A DNA stretch of 21,360 nucleotides from JAVBKE01 sp031554215 (GTDB lineage Bacteria > Bacillota > Bacilli > JARBTR01). Below the pieces are notes generated by a model, which saw only the letters and a program-made list of their open reading frames with translations, did not search any database and was not told where the DNA came from. The position numbers were made by a program, and so were the translations under genes. The DNA lies in the NCBI GenBank assembly GCA_031554215.1, contig JAVBKF010000045.1, positions 1-21,360 of the forward strand, given 5' to 3'. Positions 14,635-21,360 of the stretch are shown in pieces (position 1 is the first letter of the stretch; each line of letters begins with the position of its first letter).

Positions 14635-15165
14635 TAGTCATTTTAAAGCTGTGAAAAAGACAATTCCAATGCTCAGGTCGTCCACTCGTTATTCAACTGA
14701 ATGGGCTCGCAATTTTCTATTGGTGTTTCCATATGAGACAAACTATCCTGCTGTCTATGAACCGCCTTAACCTAACGATTGGCTACAGTGACCCACTATC
14801 ATTTCTCTTTAAGCAGATGAGCCTACCTTTGATCTCTCTCACCTGTTTCAAGACCAAAACTGATCTATTGCTATTGTCCCCTTACTTGCGACTGCTTATG
14901 TTTACGCTTCGTCATTTATCCAAACCTTTAGCGGCAAGACCTCCAACATGTTTTGTCGGTTTCTTCACAACATCTAGCACAGATTTATACGCCTCTGAAG
15001 ATTTCGGCCCTTGACCAATAGCATGTTAGCAGCTAGGCGTTTAGGTGAAACCACCTGCTTACGATTCCAGCAACAAATAAATTCGCAAATAAGTGCCCAA
15101 ATTAGTTTTTGGACACTTAGATTGTTTTACATGGTATTTGCCTTACCCTGAAGCGAAAAATGTAT
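14635..15165. other. Gene-poor 530-bp region between yrzB and mltG
   Basis: No intact gene. Plus-strand frames here lack ribosome binding sites and read against the neighbouring genes. On the minus strand a start-less 37-codon frame (14912-15025), with EAYKSVLDVVKKPTKHVGGLAAKGLDK split by no stop, may be the C-terminal end of a lost protein; I do not recognise it. A probable terminator lies at 15091-15118. In B. subtilis the two flanking genes are close together, so this is extra DNA. Confidence 0.4.
15091..15118 (-). terminator. Probable terminator of yrzB
   Basis: Stem AAGTGCCCAAA / TTTGGACACTT (one mismatch) with a 6-base loop lies about 48 bases past the yrzB stop. The T-rich tail on the minus strand is short (ATTTGCG), so termination may be weak. 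Confidence 0.5.
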
Positions 15166-15471
15166 TTACTCCTCGTCTGCTAATTCCTCAGCATCCATGA
15201 AAGCATTGATGACCTCTTCACATGAAGCCCACTCAGCTTCATCTACTACCTCTTCAAGCTCACCTTGTTCGCCGTCCTTATCCGGTGTGAAAGAAAATAC
15301 GAAAATATCAGCCACTTCTTCATCATTCTCTTCCTCATCTTCATTGCCAACGGGCGTAACACAGACGTACTCTTTTTTATATTCATCAAGAGCAAATGTC
15401 AATAATATTTCAAATAATGTTTCCGTTCCATCTTCACTGATTATTGTAATTAGATCTTCTTCATGTTCCAT
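15166..15471 (-). CDS. yrzB: DUF1292 family protein YrzB
   Basis: A 101-residue, extremely acidic protein. It begins with ITIISEDGTETLFEILLTF, the beta-rich DUF1292 core, followed by YVCVTPV, a long Glu/Asp loop and a second beta segment DIFVFSFTPD, and ends in a helix EEVINAFMD. Size and position between ruvX and mltG match YrzB. GGAGG lies 9 bases before the ATG at 15471. The function is unknown; conserved linkage with ireB and ruvX is the only clue. The 119 bases separating it from ruvX show no clear terminator, so it is likely co-transcribed. Confidence 0.93.
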   Translation of the reverse strand: MEHEEDLITIISEDGTETLFEILLTFALDEYKKEYVCVTPVGNEDEEENDEEVADIFVFSFTPDKDGEQGELEEVVDEAEWASCEEVINAFMDAEELADEE

Positions 15472-15590
15472 TCTATTTTCCTCCGTTGTCTTCTATAAAA
15501 ATAGTTAGTTTACAGCGCATCATTCATCAATAGAACAAAGCATATCTGGGCCTTTTCTAGCATTTCATGGCTGCCTTTGTTTAGCCTTGG

Positions 15591-16007
15591 TTAGCTACGG
15601 CTGTCAAGATAAGTTTGCAAGATAATCACAGCAGCCATCTTATCAATCACATCTTTACGCTTTTTCCTACTTACGTCAGCTGTGAGTAGAATACGCTCTG
15701 CTTGGCTAGTTGTTAAGCGTTCATCAACTAAAGTAACAGGTAAGTTAAACTTACGTTCCAATTGACTAGCATACTGCTGGCAGGCCTCACCACGCGGTCC
15801 AATCGAGCCATTCATGTTTTTGGGTAGTCCCACAACAAACATCTCAACTTGATAAGTCTCAATTAACTGACCGATTCTTTTCAAACCAAGGTTATTATGG
15901 TCAACATCTACCGCAATGGTCTCAATCCCTTGCGCGGTCCAGCCTAGCTCATCGCTGATCGCAAAACCAATCGTTTTCGTGCCGACATCAAGTCCAGCAA
16001 TACGCAT
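15591..16007 (-). CDS. ruvX: RuvX/YqgF-type Holliday junction resolvase-like nuclease (YrrK)
   Basis: A 138-residue RNase H-like protein of the RuvX family. The acidic active-site residues fall in GLDVGTKTIGFA (Asp7), VVGLPKNMNGS, VDERLTT (Asp/Glu) and the closing KRKDVIDKMAA (Asp). The family takes part in pre-16S rRNA 5'-end maturation and/or resolving DNA junctions; this protein's substrate is not shown by the sequence. The ATG overlaps the ireB stop by one base (TAATG), so translation is coupled to ireB. Order ireB-ruvX-yrzB is conserved in Firmicutes. Confidence 0.95.
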   Translation of the reverse strand: MRIAGLDVGTKTIGFAISDELGWTAQGIETIAVDVDHNNLGLKRIGQLIETYQVEMFVVGLPKNMNGSIGPRGEACQQYASQLERKFNLPVTLVDERLTTSQAERILLTADVSRKKRKDVIDKMAAVIILQTYLDSRS

Positions 16008-16273
16008 TAAAATTCCTCACTATATTGTTTTAAATATGATTTAACGAGTTCCTCAATAATTTCGTCGCGCTCAAGACTTCGGATCAGCTTACGAGCATCT
16101 TGATGACGCGGAATATAAGCTGGGTCTCCTGAAAGTAAGTAACCAACAATTTGATTAATTGGATTGTAGCCCTTTTCCTTCAGCGCCAAATAAACTTTAT
16201 TTAGAACCTCATTAACCTCGAGCTCAACTGATTCTTGAAAATTAAATTGCATTGTTTTGTCTAATGGATTCAT
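16007..16273 (-). CDS. ireB: IreB family regulatory phosphoprotein (YrzL, DUF965)
   Basis: An 88-residue protein with the DUF965 hallmarks: a short N-terminal TMQFNF segment, VNEVLNKVYLALKEKGYNPINQIVGYLLSGDPAYI, then the basic RHQDARKLIRSLERDEIIEELVKSYL. The threonine in DKTMQF corresponds to the region phosphorylated by the IreK Ser/Thr kinase in Enterococcus faecalis, where IreB modulates cephalosporin resistance. The ATG at 16273 has GAGGTG 6 bases upstream; an in-frame GTG at 16282 overlaps that site and is rejected. It heads the ireB-ruvX-yrzB group, 297 bases after alaS. In that gap I see no sure terminator and only weak -10 elements (TAGAAT or TATAAA at about 16340). Confidence 0.95.
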   Translation of the reverse strand: MNPLDKTMQFNFQESVELEVNEVLNKVYLALKEKGYNPINQIVGYLLSGDPAYIPRHQDARKLIRSLERDEIIEELVKSYLKQYSEEF

Positions 16274-16569
16274 CTCGTGCACCTCACAATACTAGAGTGA
16301 CATCTGCCTCTACTGCCGGCAATTTAAATCTATCTTTATACATTCTACACCAAATGAAACATTAAAAAAACTTTTTTATCAAAATGATCATTCCGGTGCA
16401 TCGAAAAGCGAGTAGCGCACGCGCATGTTTCAAGTAAGAATACAGCCATTTGCGCGAACATGTATAGCCAGAAAACAGTCTGTTCTGTGGATTGTAAATC
16501 CTCAACTACTCAACCGGCCGTAAAACACATCCACGCACCGCTGACCCAAAACAGTCGCTAGAGCAGGAT

Positions 16570-19206
16570 TTAAATTAAACTCGCAACAATCGCTAACGCC
16601 GCATCAAGTTTCGCCGGCTCTTTTCCGCCAGCTTGTGCCATATCAGGTCGACCACCACCGCTTCCACCGCAAGCCGTTGCAACTTCTTTAATGATTTTAC
16701 CAGCATGATAGCCTTGCTTCACATAATCGGCAGACACCGATGCGACAAGATTGACTTTTCCATCAGCCGCACTACCGAGTACGATGACCGCTGACGGTAG
16801 TTTCTGCTTTAACTCATCTGTCATATTTCGCAGTGCGTTCATATCTGAGGCATTCACTTTTGTCACAAGAACGGTAACACCCTTGATGTCAACTGCTTTT
16901 TTCTCTAGTAGGCTAGCCTCTATGTTCCCGAGCTTTGCCTTCAAAGATTCATTCTCTCGCTGCACTTCACGATAATCTCTTTGCAACAACTCTACTTTTT
17001 CAGGAATTTCATTGATTCTTGTTTTCAGTTTAGCTGCCACAGTCTTAGCAAATCCAACCTGCTCAGAAAGGTACTCATAGGCTACCTTACCGGTAACAGC
17101 TTCAATTCTTCTCGTACCTGCGCCAATACCACTTTCAGAGATGATTTTGAATAGCCCAATCTCTGAACTATTAGACACATGGCACCCACCACAAAGTTCA
17201 AGGCTATAATCACCTACCTCGACAACGCGAACAACTTTACCGTACTTTTCGTCAAATAGTGCCATTGCCCCCATTGCTTTCGCTTCTTCAATGCATTTGA
17301 GTGTGGTAACCACATCATAGCTTGCCCAAATTTTCTCATTCACAAGCTGCTCTAGTCTTTCAAGTTCCTCGCTCGTCACTGGACCAAAATGAGAGAAGTC
17401 AAAACGAAGTCGTTCAGGCTGGACGAGTGACCCTGCTTGATTCACATGGGTGCCAACAATCTCTTTCAGTGCTTGGTGCAAAAGGTGCGTTGCCGTATGA
17501 TTTTTAATGGTGTTTTTACGTAAATCAGCATTTATTGTTGCTGTAACAGTATCACCATCTGAGAATGATCCAGAAATGATTTTCAGAAGATGCAAATGTT
17601 GCCCATTCGGTGCCTTTTTAACAGCAATAACTTCTGCAACATGGTCACCATTCGTAATCAACCCAATGTCCGCTTTCTGACCACCACTTTCCGCATAAAA
17701 AGGCGTTTTATCAAGCAGTACCTGTATTTCACCCGCATCTGCGCTGTCAATCAGTTCACCTTTGTCATTTAACAAGCAAATGATTTTCGCTTCCGTCTCA
17801 AATAATTGATAGCCGACGAATTCACTTTCCACGCGAATTTCTCCAAGGACACCGCCTTGAATTTGCATCGTTTCGACATCTTTCCGTGCCGTTTGCGCAC
17901 GTAGCCGTTGGCTCTCCATTTCTGCAACAAATCCAACACGATCTATCGTCATTTGCTCATCCAAACAATATTCTTCGGTCAACTCAATTGGGAAACCAAA
18001 GGTATCGTATAAGCGAAATGCATCCTTACCTGAAATTTGTGTGCCATCAGTCGCCTTTTGGTCAGCAATTATTTTCGTTAGCATGTCAAGTCCTGCATGA
18101 AGCGTCTCATGGAATCGTTCTTCTTCACCACGAATGACTTTCTGGATAAAGGCTGTCTTCTCCTTAATATTGGGATAGTAAGGTGCCATAATGTCTGCCA
18201 CAACAGGCGTAAGCTCATACATAAATGGACGCTCAATCCCTAGTTTCTTTGCATACCGTACTGCACGGCGAATTAGACGGCGCAAGATGTATCCGCGCCC
18301 TTCATTTGACGGCAAGGCACCATCGGCAACTGCAAAACAGACAGTTCGGCAATGATCGGCGATCACTTTAAACGCAACATCCATTTCCAAAGACGACGTT
18401 TGATATTGTTTCCCAGAAACCTGTTCGGCAACTTTGATAATCGGCAAAAATAAATCGGTATCAAAGTTGGTTTTCCCTTCCTGGAGAATGCAGACCATTC
18501 GCTCAAGACCCATTCCTGTATCAATATTCTTATTCGGCAATTCAGGGTACTGATCCCGGCTCACCCCAGCCATCGCATTGAACTGGGAAAAAACAATATT
18601 CCAGACTTCAACATAGCGATCATTCTCTAAATCTTCACTGAGCAAGCGAAGGCCAATATTCTCAGGATCATAGAGCTTACCGCGGTCATAAAATATTTCC
18701 GTACATGGGCCACACGGACCTTCACCGATTTCCCAGAAGTTGCCTTCGAGCGGGATAATTTGTTCCGGCGTAAGTCCAAGTTTTGTCCAGATAGCAACCG
18801 TTTCCTGATCACCTGGATATACGGTAACATATAACTTATTCTTCTCAAAACCAACCCATTTAGGTGACGTTAGCAGTTCCCATCCCCATGTAACCGCCTC
18901 TTCCCTGAAATAATCCCCGATTGAAAAGTTCCCCATCATTTCAAAAAAAGTATGATGTCTAGCTGTAACACCGACATTTTCGATATCATTTGTGCGAATG
19001 CATTTTTGCGCATTCACGATTCGAGGGTTCTCAGGTATGATCCGGCCATCAAAATATTTCTTTAGCGTCGATACACCTGAATTAATCCACAAAAGAGATG
19101 GATCTTCAAATGGGATTAACGACGCACTTGGCTCGATTTGATGTCCTTTTTCTTTAAAAAAATCGAGAAACATTTGCCTAATTTGAGCACTTGATATTTC
19201 TTTCAT
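16570..19206 (-). CDS. alaS: Alanine-tRNA ligase
   Basis: An 878-residue full-length alanyl-tRNA synthetase. The class II catalytic core occupies about 1-440 (RHHTFFEMMGNFSIGDYF, DTGMGLERM). The editing domain has the zinc and catalytic residues HTATHLLH and CGGCHV (near 565-570 and 665-670) that hydrolyse mischarged Ser/Gly-tRNA. The C-terminal C-Ala domain ends with GGSGGGRPDMAQAGG. The ATG at 19206 follows GGGAG at 7 bases. I looked for a T-box leader upstream and did not find a convincing one. The upstream region instead holds a 338-bp inverted-repeat element (19248-19585) that separates the gene from a possible promoter at 19605-19633. alaS precedes ireB as in Bacillus. Confidence 0.98.
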   Translation of the reverse strand: MKEISSAQIRQMFLDFFKEKGHQIEPSASLIPFEDPSLLWINSGVSTLKKYFDGRIIPENPRIVNAQKCIRTNDIENVGVTARHHTFFEMMGNFSIGDYFREEAVTWGWELLTSPKWVGFEKNKLYVTVYPGDQETVAIWTKLGLTPEQIIPLEGNFWEIGEGPCGPCTEIFYDRGKLYDPENIGLRLLSEDLENDRYVEVWNIVFSQFNAMAGVSRDQYPELPNKNIDTGMGLERMVCILQEGKTNFDTDLFLPIIKVAEQVSGKQYQTSSLEMDVAFKVIADHCRTVCFAVADGALPSNEGRGYILRRLIRRAVRYAKKLGIERPFMYELTPVVADIMAPYYPNIKEKTAFIQKVIRGEEERFHETLHAGLDMLTKIIADQKATDGTQISGKDAFRLYDTFGFPIELTEEYCLDEQMTIDRVGFVAEMESQRLRAQTARKDVETMQIQGGVLGEIRVESEFVGYQLFETEAKIICLLNDKGELIDSADAGEIQVLLDKTPFYAESGGQKADIGLITNGDHVAEVIAVKKAPNGQHLHLLKIISGSFSDGDTVTATINADLRKNTIKNHTATHLLHQALKEIVGTHVNQAGSLVQPERLRFDFSHFGPVTSEELERLEQLVNEKIWASYDVVTTLKCIEEAKAMGAMALFDEKYGKVVRVVEVGDYSLELCGGCHVSNSSEIGLFKIISESGIGAGTRRIEAVTGKVAYEYLSEQVGFAKTVAAKLKTRINEIPEKVELLQRDYREVQRENESLKAKLGNIEASLLEKKAVDIKGVTVLVTKVNASDMNALRNMTDELKQKLPSAVIVLGSAADGKVNLVASVSADYVKQGYHAGKIIKEVATACGGSGGGRPDMAQAGGKEPAKLDAALAIVASLI

Positions 19207-19247
19207 ATGACGACTCCCTATCCTATTAAAATAAAAAACAGATTCAT

Positions 19248-19585
19248 TAGCGTGTATCTGAAAAAGAATTATGAAAAAGTTTTGACAAGAATTTTTCGAT
19301 TAGCGAGGAAAACCATCAACAGTTGCTTCACTATCGTTTCAGACTGTTTTGACATTCACCCTACTCGTTAATCTGTGATGCAGGTTAGCGTATTGTGGAA
19401 AAAACGCAACCACCCGAGCATATTTGCCGCTAGCGTTCTAAATCTTCGATTTAGCAAACAGAAGGGACAGCACACGTTGTCTAAGAGAATCTTAGCAACA
19501 ACGTACTGCTGCCGCTTTTTTAGGGCAAAGTACTGCGGTAAATCCTTCATAGAAGCTTTCTTAAATCTTTTTCAGACACACCCTA
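19248..19585. mobile_element. MITE-like element with 20-bp terminal inverted repeats
   Basis: The left end TAGCGTGTATCTGAAAAAGA (19248-19267) and the complement of the right end, TAGGGTGTGTCTGAAAAAGA (19566-19585), match at 18 of 20 positions, and weaker similarity continues inward for about 12 bases. The interior (about 300 bp) has no convincing gene. It contains several hairpins, such as CTAAATC-GAA-GATTTAG (on the minus strand near 19437-19453) and CTAAGA-TTC-TCTTAG (near 19480-19494). A possible TA target duplication is included in the ends. Small size, terminal repeats and no transposase fit a MITE or an internally deleted IS. Confidence 0.55.
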
Positions 19586-19604
19586 GCTAAACAATCAAAC
19601 GTTT

Positions 19605-19633
19605 ATTTAATCTGTACCTTGCTAATTGATCAA
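19605..19633 (-). promoter_or_regulatory. Candidate promoter upstream of the inverted-repeat element
   Basis: TTGATC (19633-19628), a 17-base spacer and TTAAAT (19610-19605) on the minus strand. If it is the original alaS promoter, the element lies between it and the gene. The match is modest (4 of 6 in each hexamer). Confidence 0.3.
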
Positions 19634-19659
19634 TTGCTGTCACTAGGACATTTGTCAGA

Positions 19660-20844
19660 TTACTTTACTTGAAATTTCTCAGTTTTCCCTTTACTTTTAC
19701 CTAACAGGTATTTCAGCATTGGCGGCGTTGCAACTGTTGTCACGAGAACAACGATGACAAGTACGGTAAATTGCTCGGAATTGATCAGCTCTGATGTGAT
19801 TCCCATTGAAGCAATAATGAGCGCTACTTCGCCACGAGAAACCATGCCTGCCCCAATAACGAGCGAGTCAAGGTTACTAAACCCGAGTAGTTTTGCCCCA
19901 ATTCCAGAACCAATCAGTTTGGTGGCAATTGCAAACAGTGAAAGTCCGATGATAATCCAAATATTCTCCCAGATGCCCGTGAGTTCAACCTCGAGACCGA
20001 CACTGGCAAAAAATACAGGCACAAAGATTGTATAAGCAATCGGCTCTAGTTTCTGCACGACCACTTTCTTATGTTTGGTGAGGGCAATGGCAAGTCCTGC
20101 TGCAAAAGCACCGATTATCCCTGCAACGCCTAACGATTCTGCAACACTTGCAAAGACTAAGCATAGCACAATTGCCGTACTAATAACGGGTTCCGACACT
20201 TTGAGCCTTGACATTTTATCCATAGCAAAAGGAACAAGTTTCCACGATGCAAGCCCGATGACGATGAAGAAGATCACTTTAGTCAGTAGAACCCATGTAA
20301 TGGAATCTGAGGTTGGTTCAAAGAAGCTCATAGCAACTGCTAGCATGATCACGACCGCAATATCATCAACTAGCGCCGCGCCTAGCACAGTTGTACTTGT
20401 CCTATTTCCCATCTCTCCGAGTTCACGGAACGTTTGCACCGAAATTGAAACGGATGTTGCGGAGAAAATAAAGCCAAGGAAAATCGCATGCTCAGGACTC
20501 ATCTCCATCATCATTCCCATTAGGTAACCGCCAATGAATGGGAAGAGGATTCCGCCAAGCGCTACAGAAAACGCTGCATTCCGGTTAGCGTTTAAATCAT
20601 CGATATCTGTTTCTAGTCCAGCAAAAAACATTAAGAAAAGTACACCCATATGACTAAATATTTCAAGCGCATCATTTAAGTGAACAATATCTAGAACAGC
20701 CGGGCCAATCAAAACGCCAACTAGTAACTTCCCAAACACAGAAGGTTGTCCAAGTGAAACAGCAATACTACCAGCAATTTTCACACTAAAAATGATTATC
20801 GCTAGCTGAATCGCAAAATGTTCGATCGTGAGCCCCTCCTTCAC
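19660..20844 (-). CDS. CPA2-type cation:proton antiporter (Kef/NapA-like)
   Basis: A 394-residue membrane protein with about 12 predicted helices and no C-terminal nucleotide-binding (RCK/TrkA) domain. The family patterns are GQPSVFGKLLVGVLIGPA in helix 2, ATSVSISVQTFRELG in the unwound helix, and the ion-binding pair of aspartates in GAALVDDIAVVIML. SVGLEVEL and MVSRGEVALI follow in the second repeat. The double Asp suggests an electrogenic Na+(or K+)/H+ antiporter like NapA or GerN. The frame opens with GTG at 20844, but the strong AAGGAGGGG lies just inside the frame, 8 bases before an ATC, so the start is uncertain. It follows the YrrI-like gene after 82 bases. Confidence 0.9.
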   Translation of the reverse strand: MKEGLTIEHFAIQLAIIIFSVKIAGSIAVSLGQPSVFGKLLVGVLIGPAVLDIVHLNDALEIFSHMGVLFLMFFAGLETDIDDLNANRNAAFSVALGGILFPFIGGYLMGMMMEMSPEHAIFLGFIFSATSVSISVQTFRELGEMGNRTSTTVLGAALVDDIAVVIMLAVAMSFFEPTSDSITWVLLTKVIFFIVIGLASWKLVPFAMDKMSRLKVSEPVISTAIVLCLVFASVAESLGVAGIIGAFAAGLAIALTKHKKVVVQKLEPIAYTIFVPVFFASVGLEVELTGIWENIWIIIGLSLFAIATKLIGSGIGAKLLGFSNLDSLVIGAGMVSRGEVALIIASMGITSELINSEQFTVLVIVVLVTTVATPPMLKYLLGKSKGKTEKFQVK

Positions 20845-20926
20845 GATTACACACTAATCAGCATGCAATGGCCGAATTCCTCTAGTTTTTTTAAATTGAA
20901 AAAACGAATACCCAAACGATTCTGGT

Positions 20927-21360
20927 TTATGAAGAAAAGCGCAATCGCCAGATTCTAAGTATGTTCTTGACTAGTGTCTTTGTTACTGCATAGGTCGGAA
21001 CCGCCAAAACCATACCCAAGACACCTGCGAGATTAGCCGCTACGAGTAGGAGCAGCATAATCGTTAATGGATGAACTTCTAGTTTACTGCCTATGATTAA
21101 TGGTGATATCACATTGCTATCCACTTGTTGAACAATTAAGATGACGATGATCACCAAGACAGCTGTGAGCGGCGAGTCCAAAAAGCCAACAACAACAGCC
21201 GGGGTCGCACCAATCCAAGGACCAAGATACGGAATGACGTTGACAATACCAATAATAACACCGAAAAGCAAGGCAAAATCGAGACCAATAATCATATACC
21301 CAACGGTACTTGCGACCGCTACGAACACACAAACAATCATTTGACCTTGAATGTAATGAG
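20927..21360 (-). CDS. yrrI: AI-2E/YrrI family membrane protein, C-terminal part (runs off window)
   Basis: The frame continues through the right window edge (codons HYIQGQ precede the first visible ATG at 21340), so this is about the last 144 residues of a normally 340-370-residue protein. It has several membrane helices and the AI-2E (former UPF0118) signature region: FGVIIGIVNVIPYLGPWIGA, then VQQVDSNVISPLIIGSKLEVHPLTIML and GVLGMVLAVPTYAV. In B. subtilis yrrI lies directly upstream of alaS; here the antiporter gene and a MITE-like element are in between. Substrates differ within the family (AI-2 export, Na+/H+ exchange), so none is assigned. A weak AT-only hairpin (20885-20904) follows. 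Confidence 0.88.
   Translation of the reverse strand, partial: HYIQGQMIVCVFVAVASTVGYMIIGLDFALLFGVIIGIVNVIPYLGPWIGATPAVVVGFLDSPLTAVLVIIVILIVQQVDSNVISPLIIGSKLEVHPLTIMLLLLVAANLAGVLGMVLAVPTYAVTKTLVKNILRIWRLRFSS

Noticed and set aside
14459..15014. Plus-strand frames of 85-103 codons
   Set aside because: No ribosome binding sites, no protein-like composition; partly antisense to mltG.
19381..19440. Minus-strand GGGTGGTTGCG upstream of alaS, resembling a T-box
   Set aside because: It lacks the full GGGTGGNACCGCG consensus, is followed at once by a T-run rather than by a separate terminator arm, no Stem I with an alanine specifier was found, and it lies inside the inverted-repeat element.
19368..19550. 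60-codon minus-strand frame inside the MITE-like element
   Set aside because: No ribosome binding site; its sequence is dictated by overlapping hairpins and resembles no transposase.
1..21360. tRNA, rRNA, CRISPR array, known riboswitch
   Set aside because: No cloverleaf with CCA end, no rRNA blocks, no regularly spaced direct repeats and no S-box, TPP or similar core was recognised by eye; a covariance-model scan would be decisive.

Overview
The window comes from a low-to-moderate GC, endospore-forming member of the Bacillales (Bacillaceae-like). Three things point there. There is a split sigK gene, the mother-cell late sporulation sigma factor. The gene order yrrI-like / alaS / ireB (yrzL) / ruvX (yrrK) / yrzB / mltG (yrrL) / trmR (yrrM) / trhP1 (yrrN) / trhP2 (yrrO) / greA / mtnN matches the Bacillus chromosome. 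Strong AGGAGG-type ribosome binding sites with GTG and TTG starts are frequent. Species cannot be named from the sequence.

Left part (1 to about 3,572): this looks like the right-hand end of a skin-like element interrupting sigK. It holds a minus-strand ywqH-ywqI-ywqJ-type LXG polymorphic toxin operon (the toxin runs off the left edge), a 5'-truncated tyrosine integrase remnant, and a 582-aa large serine recombinase like SpoIVCA. The recombinase stop codon lies inside a 5-base AATGA that coincides with the point where recognisable SigK sequence begins. The sigK 3' segment (SpoIIIC-like, sigma region 4) follows. The matching 5' half of sigK must lie outside the window.

Middle part (about 3,960 to 8,290): an accessory, partly decaying stretch. 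It has a DUF2975 membrane protein with a frameshifted YozG-like HTH partner, a water-type aquaporin, a probable IS6-family transposase remnant, a SmpA/DUF3862-like lipoprotein pseudogene, an MviM/YceM-type Gfo/Idh oxidoreductase, and a glycine-rich YjcZ-like small membrane protein.

Right part (8,418 to 21,360, all minus strand): conserved housekeeping genes. They cover the methionine salvage and SAH nucleosidase MtnN, the transcript cleavage factor GreA, and the tRNA U34 5-hydroxylation and O-methylation set TrhP2, TrhP1 and TrmR. They continue with the peptidoglycan terminase MltG, DUF1292 protein YrzB, RuvX, IreB and AlaS. A CPA2 cation/proton antiporter and the C-terminal part of an AI-2E/YrrI family membrane protein close the window. 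Relative to Bacillus subtilis, udk is missing between trhP2 and greA. A 338-bp element with 20-bp terminal inverted repeats sits just upstream of alaS. A gene-poor 655-bp stretch separates yrzB from mltG. No rRNA, tRNA or CRISPR array was seen.
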